The position numbers and the translations under genes were made by a program. Of a DNA stretch of 64,000 bases, positions 36,369-48,200 are shown one piece after another. The notes under the pieces were generated by a model. The model did no database searches. It worked only from the letters and a program-made list of their open reading frames with translations, and was not told the origin of the DNA. Location: the NCBI GenBank assembly GCA_019055375.1, contig JAHQIW010001340.1, positions 372,001 through 436,000 on the forward strand. Reading direction: 5' to 3'. Source of the stretch: Parelaphostrongylus tenuis. Its lineage: Eukaryota > Nematoda > Chromadorea > Rhabditida > Metastrongylidae. Numbering within the stretch: position 1 is the stretch's first letter; each line of letters starts with the position of its first letter.

Positions 36369-37145
36369 CATCTTTCAAATTTTCTTTCCTGGAATTAGCA
36401 ATTTTTTACTTGATATTTCCTAATCCCCTTCTTGATTGAAAGCCTTTGTGGAGGTCTCTCGTAACACTATTAACACATTACTCATAGTGTTGCTGCTCAA
36501 TGGTTACAGAGTTGTTTCCGGTATACACCATCTGGTCTTTCCGCGTTTTTGCGGGTTTCGACATCTTCACCTTCCCGTTGATCTATTGGTTCCAAATTTT
36601 CGTTGTACAGGGACATGTGAACGTGGCAATTCTTATGCCACACTCGCCATCCTTGCTAAATGTGTATGTTTTAATCTTGGTTCATAGTGGTCAAAGTGTT
36701 TTGTCGATTTGTTCATCACTGTACATAGTGCATTTTGTCCGATTTTCGAGTTTATGATTTTTGTGCCTCTTTTTTTGCCATCTGACGACGAATCCTTTGA
36801 GGTTCTATGTGCTTATATTGAACTTTGTTCGTCTTTTTTTTTGCTTGTTTTCCATTTTCATCCATAAATGCTTCTTACCTACGCATCTCATCCGTCCTTT
36901 GTGAAAGTTTTATGGTTCATTAAACGGTTACAATGTGTGTATCTTCAACAAAGGCCCTCTATCGCTTTATGGCCCTAGTTCCGTAGTGTTTCTTGCCTGC
37001 CTGATAACGTTTGTGTAATCAGAAATCAATTGATTTGAGCGCTTAGAGTAAATTACGTCTTTGAATGTAGGCGTCTTATCTGTTTGAGGAAATCTTCCAC
37101 CTAAGAGAAAAGAACTGATGTTCGAGAAGATTTATCATTCCCTTT

Positions 37146-37345
37146 TAGAGCGCATGCAGCACAGTGGTTACAGGTGCCCTGCGCATACACAACGTTGATG
37201 GTTCGGTCACGCGCTCATTAAACCTTTTATTCCACGGGGTTGACAATTTGGTTGCAGGCTTGTCTTGGATGATAGCAGCACTGACTTGATACATCGTAAA
37301 TTACTTCAAGAGGGCATTTACATTCGATCTCCTTAAACAACTATT
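37146..37345 (+). repeat. SINE-A copy
   Basis: Head AGAGCGCATGCAGCACAGTG with B-box-like GATGGTTCGGTCACG; the tail is eroded. Confidence 0.6.
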
Positions 37346-37589
37346 ATTGAAGTCAAATATGTGGCGCCCCTCTTAGGGTGCAATAAGCGCTAGGAGCTTT
37401 TGAACATTCTATATATTCTATTCATAGCGGAGTGAAACAGTGAAACGGATGCCATATATGGAAAAAGGTGCACTAACAGAAACGTCTATCGTGCATTGGA
37501 AACAATGCAGATGATGTACAAGTAGTGGCGTTTCACAACTTTAATTTGATAAAATGGCACTTCACCGTTATTCGACGGTGTTTCGGCCT

Positions 37590-38620
37590 TCTGGGAAGAA
37601 CGTATTTTTCGGTTGTTACCAGAACCTGGGTAACTTTCGATAGCCTAAATAAAAAAAATTCAGTGGTATATTTTATTTTCAAAATGGCTTTGATACTGCG
37701 CTATATCAGCAAAGATGATTTTTTTTCCTTATTCAAACATTTCTCGTTGACCATGGTTTTTAATTTAGTAACTACTTGGTAGCTTGAATCACGCTGATTC
37801 CGATGATGCATTTAGTTTTTGAAAGGGACATCTTCTTGCTCTGTAACAATCAAAAGATTGGGTTTCGCAGATTTGGCACTGAGAAAAGCATGGTGGCTTT
37901 GCGGCCATGTTGCGAAATCCCTGTCCACATAATGGCAACACGGAGCTTTGATGTTGATGTTGCGCTGTGCGAAACTTAGCATTCTTTTGGTCGTATGGCA
38001 TTCCAAAAAGTCCTTATTCAAAAGCCAAGCACATTATCAGATTAGACGACATTGACGATATCCAGTGATCGCTGAATGTTTAGGGTAAAAGCTTTGTTCA
38101 GCGTGAAATATTCGAATGAGAAATATAATTTTATTTTTGCTGTCAGAACGCGATAATAAAGCCATAAATATAATCAATTATACCGTTGGATTGGAATTTT
38201 TGAAATTTGAGCTATCAGGTAATCATTATAACTTGGAAAAAAACAAAGGGCGTGTTTTTATCAAGGAATCGAGAAAGGTGCGGATGACGAGAATGATGTA
38301 ATCTTACGGAACCCAAGTCTCTTTTGGTTTTTACAGGCCAAAGAGAACTTCTTTACAAAAACTAAGTGATTATCGGAATTCCTGGGATTTGGTCTATCGA
38401 CTAGTCCTTAGAAGTTTAAAGAAGTAGCTTTGTACAGCGAGAAATGTTTGAATGAAAAATGAGATTTTATTTTTGCTGTTCCAGCATAACAATGGAGCCA
38501 TTCTGAAAGTAAAGTAAACAGTTCAAAATCTCTTGATTCAAGCTAGCGAACAATCACTAAAACTTTGAGAAAGACTGGAAACTGCGTTCTTCCTGAGGGG
38601 TCCGAAAAGGGCACGCATGA
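37590..38620. repeat. R1 repeat cluster
   Basis: Repeated arrangement of a TATCGA/CTATC core plus a 'tttgctgtt..agcg..ataa' word at 38145, 38390 and 38475, indicating three or more degenerate copies. Confidence 0.45.
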
Positions 38621-38859
38621 CGAAAAAGTGCCGATAAATATATAACATGTCAATCTGTGCTGTAATAAAAACCATGATGATCCACAAATTTCTTTCAACG
38701 TTATCTTGTGTCATCAAAATGGCATTTTCATTCTTGAAATATAAATATGATTTTTCTATTGATTATAAATTCTTAACGTGCAAGATTCTATTAAACTCAT
38801 TAAACTACACCTATGTATGTGCATATACGTAAGTATAAGTGTATGTACGTAAGTATTTG

Positions 38860-38901
38860 AGTTTATATATATATATATATATGCACGTATGTGTATATGT
38901 G

Positions 38902-38937
<36 letters not shown>

Positions 38938-38942
38938 GTATA
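38860..38942. repeat. (TA)n microsatellites abutting a SINE
   Basis: Two pure TA tracts separated by a TGTG-rich spacer; the second borders the SINE-A composite. Confidence 0.9.
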
Positions 38943-38945
38943 ATT

Positions 38946-39268
38946 GAATGCATATCTGGCCTTTACAATGACTCGCGGAGGCCTCCCGCTGAACCGAGTC
39001 AGTGCTGCTTATCCTCCCAGACAAGTCTGATACCCATCTGGTACCAATTTACCGACCCCGGAGGGATGGATGGCTTGGTGAGCCATGAGCGCGAGATCGA
39101 ACCATTGACCTCGTGTGCGACACAGAGCACCTCTAAGCACTGCGCCACATGCGCTCTATGCGCCATATGCATTCAATCACCTCAAACGAAGTTAAAAATT
39201 GAAGTCGAATGCATGGTGCATCCCTCCGGGATTGACCAACGCCGAGAGCTTTATCCTTTATCCTTTAT
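38946..39268. repeat. Composite of two inverted SINE-A parts
   Basis: 38946-39160 is a minus-oriented SINE-A whose tRNA-like head (…GGCGCAGTGCTTAGAGGTG on the minus strand) ends at 39160. From 39163 a plus-oriented SINE-A tail follows (CACCTCAAACGAAGTTAAAA ... ATTGACCAACGCCGAGAGC). Confidence 0.7.
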
Positions 39269-39444
39269 ATACGTATAAATCGCTAGGTCACCGTAGGACC
39301 AAGAACGCATTAAGGTACTTCCAAGATGCTTAGAAAACTTGAATGCAATGCGCATACCCCACAGATTAATCAATGCCAATAATTTTATTCTTCTTTATAC
39401 TTTATACTGTAAAAGTATATGAATTTAAACTATATATATTAGCG

Positions 39445-39752
39445 TAGAGCGCAAGTGGCGCAGTGGTTAGAGGTGACCCTCGTCGCACACGAGGTCAATG
39501 GTTTGATCTCGCGCTCATGGCTCATCAAGCCATCCATCCTTCCGGTGTTGGTAAATTGGTACCAGGCAGGTCTCAGGCTTGTCTGGGAGGAAAAGCAGCA
39601 CTGACTCGGTTCAGCGGGAGGCCACTGCGAGTCATTGTAAAGGCCAGATATGCATTCAGTCACCTCAAACGAAGTTAGAAATTGGAGACAAATGCATGGC
39701 GCATCCCTCAGGGATTGATCAACGCCGAGAGCTTTTATCCTTTATCCTTTAT
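39445..39752 (+). repeat. Full-length SINE-A reference copy
   Basis: About 300 bp: tRNA-like head with A box TGGCGCAGTGG (39456) and B box GGTTTGATCTC (39500), a body, and a 3' end of repeated CTTTTATCCTTTATCCTTTA units. The internal boxes fit RNA polymerase III promoters of tRNA-derived SINEs. Confidence 0.8.
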
Positions 39753-39823
39753 ATGTTAGCGTGTGTGTGATATACTTATGTATACATACCCATATGCTTA
39801 CTAACATGTGACGGAAAGATGAA

Positions 39824-40145
39824 TGGAGCGCATGTTACACAGTGGTTAGAGGTGCTTTGCGCTACACACAAGGTTGTTGGTTAGATCCTTCTCTCATGAC
39901 TCACCAAGCCATATCTTTCCTTGGGTTCGGTAATGTTCCTGATACCAGACTGTTCCCACACTTGCCTGGATGATTAGTAGTACTTACTCGATACAGCGGT
40001 TGGTCACCGAGAGTCATTGTAAAAGCCGGATATAATTAATCACCTCAAACGAAATTGAAAATTGAAGAGAATCACATGGCGCATCTCTCGGAAATCAATC
40101 GACTCCGAACGCCTGTGAAGATGCATTAGTAAGGTTTCTAAAGTA
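39824..40145 (+). repeat. SINE-A copy, diverged
   Basis: GAGCGCATGTTACACAGTGG head and AATCACCTCAAACGAAATTG tail; the B box is changed to GGTTAGATCCT. Confidence 0.7.
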
Positions 40146-40319
40146 AAGAAATATGTAAAAGTGGAGTCAACAGGGTTACTTTAAGCGGATGTGTTGTTTG
40201 TACCTATGAACTGTTAGTACTTTCGCAAGGAGATAATGGCATTCAATTTGCATAGGACAAAGGTTGGCATTCTCACGAGAGGCCGCGTATTTCATTTCAG
40301 TTGCACAAATACATAGAGG

Positions 40320-41200
40320 CTATTTTCGCTATACAAGGCTTTTTCATGAGACTTTCAATGATACGATAGCTTGAAATACAGCGAGTTTAATGATGTTGTT
40401 GGTTTATTACAAGATCTTCTTATTGCAATGTACCAGCAAAAGTGAAACTTTGCCCTGCACCCAAATGATATGTTTGCACGACTAGGGTCTTTAGATTTTT
40501 TCTTAAGACTTCTGCTCCTCATTCAATAGCTCGGATTCGACAATACTAGAGCTGAGCTTGGTTTCAAGAAAGTCTTCATATAGGGCTGTAAGTTCGAAAA
40601 CAACATTACGTTTTACTTGCAAGGTTTACATCTGAGTGTTCAGAGGAATTCATGGACTATCAGAATAGAACAAAAACTCAGGGTTTTTTATGAATAAGGA
40701 GGAACATTTGTGACGATTAGCGAAAATCGCGCGTCGCTTGCGAATCACACTACGTGAAGCGATCTTGACAGCCTCTTCGAAAAGCGCAGTTTCCACAGTT
40801 TATTTAGGATTTTCTCCTATGTTTAGAAGAGAAAATTAAGATTTTTCTAAAGTTGTATAGAAAAGATTTTTACCATTGGTTTTTTTTTTTGAATTCTGAA
40901 TTACTAAATAAATTCGCTGTGAAAGTCAAGCAACAAACCACCTACCACGAGAGATGTTCTTCGATCCTCCATCACTCTATGAAAATTCTCAAAAATGAGT
41001 TTAGTTTCAGAGTCGCCGAATTCAAGCGATCAAACTACTTCTAACCTCTTGGTTAACAGCTAACCATAGACCCTAGCCATGCTGAGAATGCTCGTTACCT
41101 GTGAAACATGATTTATTTTTATTGTTACACCGCACTGAGAACTTTGCGCAAAACAAGCACGGTTTCGGAATCGTCGTTTCTTGAGATATCGAATGTATGC
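40320..41200. repeat. R1 repeat cluster
   Basis: TTCAATAGCTCGGATTCG (40524), AGATATCGAATGTATGCC (41182) and neighbouring GCTGTAAGTTCGAAAAC. Confidence 0.45.
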
Positions 41201-41412
41201 CAGAAGGTCAGATAAATAGCTTTGCTCAGCCAAAGAGTCATCCAAACACGCGTGTATCAAGTACAAGACACGCCGTACCAGAAAGGTCTCAAGACCACTA
41301 CACATTCGTCATTATAGGTGGAGAGAACTTTAGCCGTGTAGCAAATATATGTGAATATATAAAAATTAGCTCAACTAGATGTTGATCTATGGTAAAGAAT
41401 TTCGTTTTACAG

Positions 41413-41576
41413 AAAACTCCGCATGCCAGAAATTCTACAATACTTAGTGTGCAGATCAGTACCTATCATTTTCGATGAGTTTGAGGTATTAGAAGGCTTC
41501 AAAGTGGAACATCCTGAATTGTATGAACCTCGCTATGAGATACCTTCTACTGACGATTTGGATAGTTATGTCTTTG
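41413..41576 (+). CDS. Candidate exon of an unrecognised '+' gene
   Basis: The acceptor CGTTTTACAG is followed by 54 open codons containing MPEILQYLVCRSVPIIFDEF and HPELYEPRYEIPSTDDLD. Donors are at 41564 (GATA|GTTATG) or 41576 (TTTG|GTTGTT), both phase 1. The peptide looks genuine but I do not recognise it. It cannot be joined in phase to the exon at 45299 without an intermediate exon. Confidence 0.4.
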
Positions 41577-42679
41577 GTTGTTCCATTATTGTATCGATAC
41601 ACTTTTCCTCACTCCGTTTCTTCTTTCATTTCGTATATTGTTCTCTATCCGTCTTCAAAAATCGAATTCTATCTCCCCAACGAGCACCACGAGCTGACGA
41701 TTCTAACGTTGTAGGACACACAAGTTATGACATGTTACAAAAACCCTTCGATTTCTTTTTGTTCTCGATGGTAGGATACTCGCAAGTACCTTGCTTGATG
41801 GTTGTAATCATATATAGAGTGTCAGTAGTTGTAAGAGTTGTCGATTTTTTGCTGGAAGTGGTTCCAGATGCATCTTTGCAATCTTCAGTTTTCAACTTTA
41901 TTTTTTACTCAAATGTTTGTAGAACAATCCGCACATATTGAAAGCGATGTCTTATGGTTATCTGAAAATAGACATGTATGCTAAGCAATAATGATGGGTC
42001 ATTCCCTTAATTTCAACCTCTTTTCGTGGCAAATAGAAGTCTTTTCTCTCTGAAATTTAATCGGTAAACCATCTCTCGAGACTAACATGTCCTAGCTAGA
42101 TATTTCGATGAATGCTCCGCATTGCTGAAGGATAGTGCACTCTCACCCACATACTATTGGCCTGGTGGTAGTTCTCGCATGAGTTTCCTTGTGAGGCGTC
42201 CGAGCTAGCGTTTACATTCTTATCAAATGGAGATTTCCTGCTGGAATAACAAATTTATGCTGTACAGCACACTCACCACAGTGGAACTAGGCTTCTGGTT
42301 GAGAAGTTTGAACTTGCAAGTCCGATCATCAAACGGCCTTCTCGCAAGTTACTTGCGGTCGAACCCACTCTTTCATTCTATTATTAATGACCTGAGAAGA
42401 AGCCATCTATGACGCTTCGTTATTTTCGCTAGAGCAGTTTGATGATTTCAGAAGCTGCACCACCTTGAGATAGTTATTTGATTTCTCAGATGCATACACA
42501 CTCAGATCATAGTGTTCGAAATGCTGGGGAAACGTAACATGTTCCGGACGCCATCAGTGTGTGTACAGGAAGAAGGGAGAAGGTAGAATCTTCAAAATTG
42601 GCTCTGCAAGTAGCTTCTAAAGGCTAGAAAATGATGACCTTCTGAATAGGCCTAGAGTAAATAAGCGCCTCGAAACAAG
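41577..42679. other. Stretch without a firm feature
   Basis: A short protein-like stretch DECSALLKDSALSPTYYWPG near 42112-42172 lacks a convincing acceptor. Nothing else is supported. Confidence 0.25.
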
Positions 42680-43440
42680 AATTCCATTGGAAACAAGGTT
42701 CCGTTTATTATGTTGTTCTTCTCGAATGAATTGTCCAAGGCTATAAAACGGTGTTTGAAAAGGGCATGCCTATAGAAATTGCTAATAATGATTGAAATAT
42801 TTCTGAACACTCTGAAACGCCGTAAAGTTCGCAACCGCTATGACCGTCTTTGCACAAAGTAAGAGTGCACTATATACCTTCGTGATAAGGACTATGCTTG
42901 AGTTTACGGGAATAGTTTATCCAATATCGTGTAAGGCGTGCGGTGACGAATTGACGGAATTTGAAGGCCACTCTGTTTTTGTGTTGAAGAATTCCTGTTT
43001 GGCAAGCTCAAAGCTGAACCAAGCACCCCACTAAGCTTGCATAGGATACAGACACATAACGGGTAGAAACTGAACAAAAGTCAACATCCACGCACAGAAA
43101 CATAAACCTTGGCGCAAGACTTTGGAGGCATCTTATGTAAACTTTATGAATCTAAGCGGCAACCGCAAAGTGGAATCCATCGTTATCACTCGTGCTATGA
43201 CACAGTACATCAGACTGGTGAGTTGATGAGAGAAATGGTGCCTTGTCAATCCATGTGAATTCTGTACACTCTGTATCCTCGTCGAAAACTCAATGGAAGA
43301 CTCTTGAAAAGCGATGAGCATGTCGGAAAGTTGTCCTCTGCTTGATCCAGTTCAAATCTAGGTTCGATGGTTTTTCTGGTGAATTTCAGCCTGATCATAT
43401 CAGGCTTTGAAGAAGGTGAAAACGCTGAGACGTCAGCTTT
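42680..43440 (+). pseudogene. Penelope-like element relic (GIY-YIG part)
   Basis: Plus frames with stops read FFSNELSKAIKRCLKRACL, then IYPISCKACGDE-type residues (VYPISCKACGDE) and LEASYVNFMNLSGN, matching in order the ORF at 58599. The tail at 43401-43440 (CAGGCTTTGAAGAAGGTG … GAGACGTCAGC) is a degenerate hammerhead-like motif. Frameshifts and stops make it non-functional. Confidence 0.7.
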
Positions 43441-43644
43441 TTGAACAAATTGTATTACAGCAGCCTTATGTTTAATATAAAATGAAAAAAAAAACTTGAT
43501 CAGTGATTTGGAATAATCTAATAACTTCATTTAGATAAAGGAACTCGGATTTCGTCTTCGCAATAGTTGCAGCAAAGAAGGGCAAATTGAATTCAACGGG
43601 TCCGTGCATACTTTTTTTAGTTTTTATGTGATCCTTTTTATCAC

Positions 43645-43878
43645 AAAGTGGATCTCATTACTTCCAGCTTTCGATTAGTTTTTGGTCTTCTTCTTTTCTT
43701 CTTGGACGTCGTGGAATACTGATTGCACCCATCTCCTTCCAACCTCGAGGACAGTCTGACTGTGGCGTTCCATAAGGTGTTCGTTTTTGACTGACGAAGG
43801 ATGTTGAGTGGAAGAATCAACACTGCTTCGCGACGAGTATCACAACCACTCGGCCACGGTCCCCTCCTAATTGATTAA
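43645..43878 (-). repeat. SINE-B copy
   Basis: Minus-strand head GGGACCGTGGCCGAGTGGTT; the interior has a TTCTTCTTTTCTTCTTGG tract like the first SINE-B copy. Confidence 0.55.
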
Positions 43879-44149
43879 TCACAAAATCAATACCATTCGC
43901 TTCGCTTCTTCTCATAATCGTCGTGATGATGGTTTCTTTTGAAACTGTCGTCTATCCAGTTTATTCTGTAGTATATAGATAGTATCCACTTGCTAGAACA
44001 AATGCATGTTGTAAGCCAAGGTAATCCGTCTGTCAAGACAGTTGTGCTATTCGACTCTGATTGCCACACTCTCGATACCCTCTACTCGGACGTCGTTGCC
44101 CGTGCAAGGATGGATTATTTTCTGTGACAAGGAAACAAACGAAGAAACG

Positions 44150-44480
44150 ACCCTTTTGTTAGGCAAAAAGTTTCCATTGCACTTTTAGTAATCATTCGAA
44201 AGCTCAAATCACTGCTAGTGCTCCACGTGGCCGTTTTTGAGAAGGTCTTTTTAGAATGCTCCAGCAAAAGAAAAACATATGTGAACCACACGCGGATAAT
44301 TCTCGTCGGGCAGGACTCCTTACTCAAATCGTAAGTTCAGTAGCGTAAATTTAGACCATTCCAACGCTGTGCTTCAATTCTTTGAGGACCGTTCATTGCA
44401 TTGTAGCAGAAAAAAGCGCGGCACGGAGGACAGGGAACGGAGGGTGGGAGGGGGGACGGTTGCTTGTGGTTTCAACATAA
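44150..44480. repeat. R1 repeat copy
   Basis: CATTCGAAAGCTCAAATCAC at 44192 with a downstream G-rich run (44440-44458). Confidence 0.4.
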
Positions 44481-45298
44481 TCATCGCTTGATGGCGCTTA
44501 GGCGGCTCACATGTGAAGTGCGAATTGTTGTCCAGTTGAGAACTGTTTCTCTGTTTCGAAGGTTAAAACGTATGGCTAATACTCCAATATTTCTCCTACA
44601 CCATGTGCTTTTCGTGCATCCGGTAAAATAGTGGTAAAAATGCATTGCCGATGTAAAACATATTTGAATTCTGTAACGTTATAAAAGGGTCCATGCAAAA
44701 AACGGCTACATACGCACTAGCCAGAGGTTCAAGCTTCCAGATGTTTACTTCCCTTCTAATAGAAAAGAACCTGAAGATGGATAAAATTATTGTTATCTGC
44801 TGCAGCTTACTTGGAAGATCTGCAGTTTGTTCCAGAAAAATTTGAACAACGCTGCGTTGTGGCAACAACAAGTGAATATCGTGCGATTTAAACAAAAGTG
44901 ATGCTTCTACCGGATACTCTGCACAGCTTTACGGCGTTGAGGCCATGGTTTTCAGTTTTAAAGCGATCAGAGGATTTTTTGAACCTATTGAAAAAACTAA
45001 CAAACTTTTTTTATGAGGAATCCTTCAGAGATTGCTGGAGAGTGCCGGAATTTTGTAACAACGTGTCTGCGCATTCTGTGGAATGCAGAAATGAAAGATG
45101 ATTCTGATGCTCTAAGATCGCAATATTACTCATTTCGAACTTGGGTCCCGGATCATTCTCTAGAGGCCCGATAGCTTCTTTGGCTGCTTCATATGTAATA
45201 AGCGTCAGTCTGACGTCGGCTGACAGTGTAAAGCTGGTTCATACAAAAAATGCTAACATCGTTATGTTCTATCGCAATTTTCAAACTTTTTTTTTCAG

Positions 45299-48200
45299 TT
45301 CCGAAATTGTACTACATTATTTGGTTTCATCATTCAGTCCCCGTCCAGTGATATACATTTGCGTTTCTAAACCTAGCTATTCACATAATGCACAACATTT
45401 TCTCCAGGATATCAAGGTATACGCTGAGATACTCATGTTTTCTCTTGTTCATAATGGTTCTTTACAACTAGGTTACTTCAAGATTGATGTGCGATTCAAA
45501 GTCTCATTTTCTTTCATACTTCAAAAGTTTCTTCTCGAATACTAACCAATGCTGTAAAACTTTTTGAATCACTTTGACACCGTTCAAATAGAATTGATAG
45601 GTCTTCTCATATGTCCTTGGCGCTAGAGCAACAAACACCAGATCAACCAAAAGTAATCGAAATTGGGTTCTTCTCTGTTAAACGACAACAAAACAAACAA
45701 CGGTTCCTTTCACTGGGCAGGAATTTTCCACGATAGTGTCAGTAATCAGACATAAGAAAGCTCAGATCTCTGGATATTGCGTTACATGACCGTTTTTTGA
45801 AAATTCCTCTTATGACGTTGTAGTAGCATTGCTTTGCTGGAAACCCGAAAAGCAATATGAACGTGTAGGGCAAATCTTAATAGTACTGGAGTCATACGTT
45901 CATCTGTGGTTTTTTTTATCAAAGTGGAGAAAAGATTCCCTATTCATTGACGGATATTGCACTTAACTTCTGACGTGACAACGTATTCGGTCGATCGGAT
46001 CGATCACGTAACGTCGTGTCGAATCTACGGTTAGCGAACTCCGCATACTAGCCGATAAACAAATGTGCCAAATATGTGAAACTCGATCTTATTCTTTTTC
46101 TTCTACACTGCAATGAAACAGTCTTTCCAGAAAAAAAGCACAGCTTTTTGAGCAGAAAAACATATGCTATCGAATGGTTGCTTACAATTTGAGAGAAGAG
46201 TTCTGTCCTGCTTAAAATATGGTATGTAAAGCACTAATTATCTGCTACGGCGTTACAGAAAAGCTTTTTCGAGAAACGGCCGCGTAGTGGAGTAGCCAAA
46301 GATTTAAGCTTTCGAATGATCACTAAGAGAGCTGTGGAGAATTTTTGTCCATCAGAAGGGTTCGTTTTTTCATTCGTCGCTAATCCATCAGATAAGAGCT
46401 TGAAATTGTTTACCAACACTTTTCAAAGTATCCGCCATCGGTGTGAACACATTTCTGACATGTCTCGAGCAACAGCCAATAGCGCTTTGGGAAAAATTTT
46501 CTCATCTTTCTTTTCGCATCAAATTTGTTCGTACTTGCTGTATCTGTTAAAGAAACACTTCTTGAACGCATTGTTGAGCACACGCGTGCTCTGTATTAGA
46601 ACAGCTTAGTTTCCCACTTACGGTGTTTCATCGAGAGGCAAAAATCTTACTCAACAGAGTCCTTGTGAACACTGTCGTGGGCATTGTTCCCAGTTTTTCA
46701 ATGTTTCGGAGTATAAATGATGAAATTCTCGGTTTTAAGGAGTATGAAATTAATGGCGGTTAAGCCACAAAAGTGAGGAAAGCAATGTAGTACTCATATG
46801 CATCGAATGTTTTGATTGCAATGAGAGATGCATAATTTACCTTTTACCCGACTGTTTCTTTTGATGCCTAAAAATTTTCTACTTTTGTTTTGTATCAAAC
46901 TATTTTATTTTGTATCAAACTAATGGCTTTCGATCACAAATATGTCTAGCGTTGGCAATTGACCGAGAAGAGCCATCTTATACCCAACCTTACCTGTTTA
47001 CCTGTATTTACCTGTTTTCATGATCATCGTCGACTGACTCGAGCGAGCACCAGTATCACTTCCATTCTTCCCTATCGCGTGCAGAGTAGCCCAGTGGGTC
47101 CTCCTCGTTCTAGAGATTCGTTGAGCATCAAATTTTTCATCTAGGTTTTTCGTGAAAAAATCGGGTCATCATGTTGGTGATCTTCTTGTCGAGCGCTTGA
47201 CATTCCGATGAATCCAGTCGGTAACGGTGCTCGTCCATCGCTTGTCGTTAAAGCGCAATGTGTGTCCGAACTACTTAATTTTCGATAGCCAAACGTGTTA
47301 AAGCGGCATCTTTGACCCTCGATCGTTGACGTAAGTCAGAATTTCAGATCCATTCTTTCAGTTGTGAGATACGGGATACTCCTAGCATCGACCTTTCGAC
47401 TGCTTCTTTAGTAATGCCAAGTGATTTTCCATTCTGTTTACCTAGCGACCAGGTTTCTACTGCGTACGTTAGAGTGGAGATAACCGTCGAATCGAAAAGA
47501 TCACCAAGAAGACGAATATTTTTCGTCCTCTCGACTACGTTTTCGTTGCTCCAAAGCGCTCCTCAAGCCGCTTGTATCCTCCTGCTCAACTCTGGAGCCA
47601 GTTCGTTCATTAAGTGGGCTTTACGACCTAGATAGAAGTAAGTGGAGCATTTGGAGATGTTCGTATTGTTGAGTGGATGGGGCATCTGATACCATCCGTT
47701 CCTCATAAACATCGTCCATGTTAGATTCAGTCGAAGGCCAATCTTTCCATGAGCGTTGTCGAAATCGGTCAACATTCGCTCTCCTTTGCTGACGCTTGGT
47801 ATCATCCGTGCAACGAAGATTGTATGATTAACGACCGTCGATTTTCACTTTCATATCGTCCCATGCTAATGTTCGCATCACGTTTTGGAGGGCGGCGATT
47901 GATAATCTTGACGAGATTGTATCGCCCCTCTTCTTACCCCTCTTCTCTGTCGAACCCCTCTTCTTACGTCAATAAACGGCGATATTTCGGTTGTTAAATC
48001 TTTGTATAGCTCACGAAGGATCGTTATGTAACGAGTAGGGACTCCCTGGTTGTCCGTGACTACTTTTGTTCCCACTAAATCAAAGGCTTTTTGCACATTG
48101 ATAGAAGTGAGATAGCGGCCTCTTGTACTCTCGTGAAACCTCAGTGAGTCTTGTGATGTATGGATGTGGTCCATGGTACTGAATCCTTCTCGGAACCATG

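Noticed and set aside
42098..42172. Protein-like stretch DECSALLKDSALSPTYYWPG
   Set aside because: Preceded only by CTAGCTAG, a poor nematode acceptor, and phase fits neither neighbouring candidate exon.
44596..44895. 99-codon minus ORF with hydrophobic stretches
   Set aside because: Looked faintly like a nematode chemoreceptor end but no hallmark residues; left unannotated.
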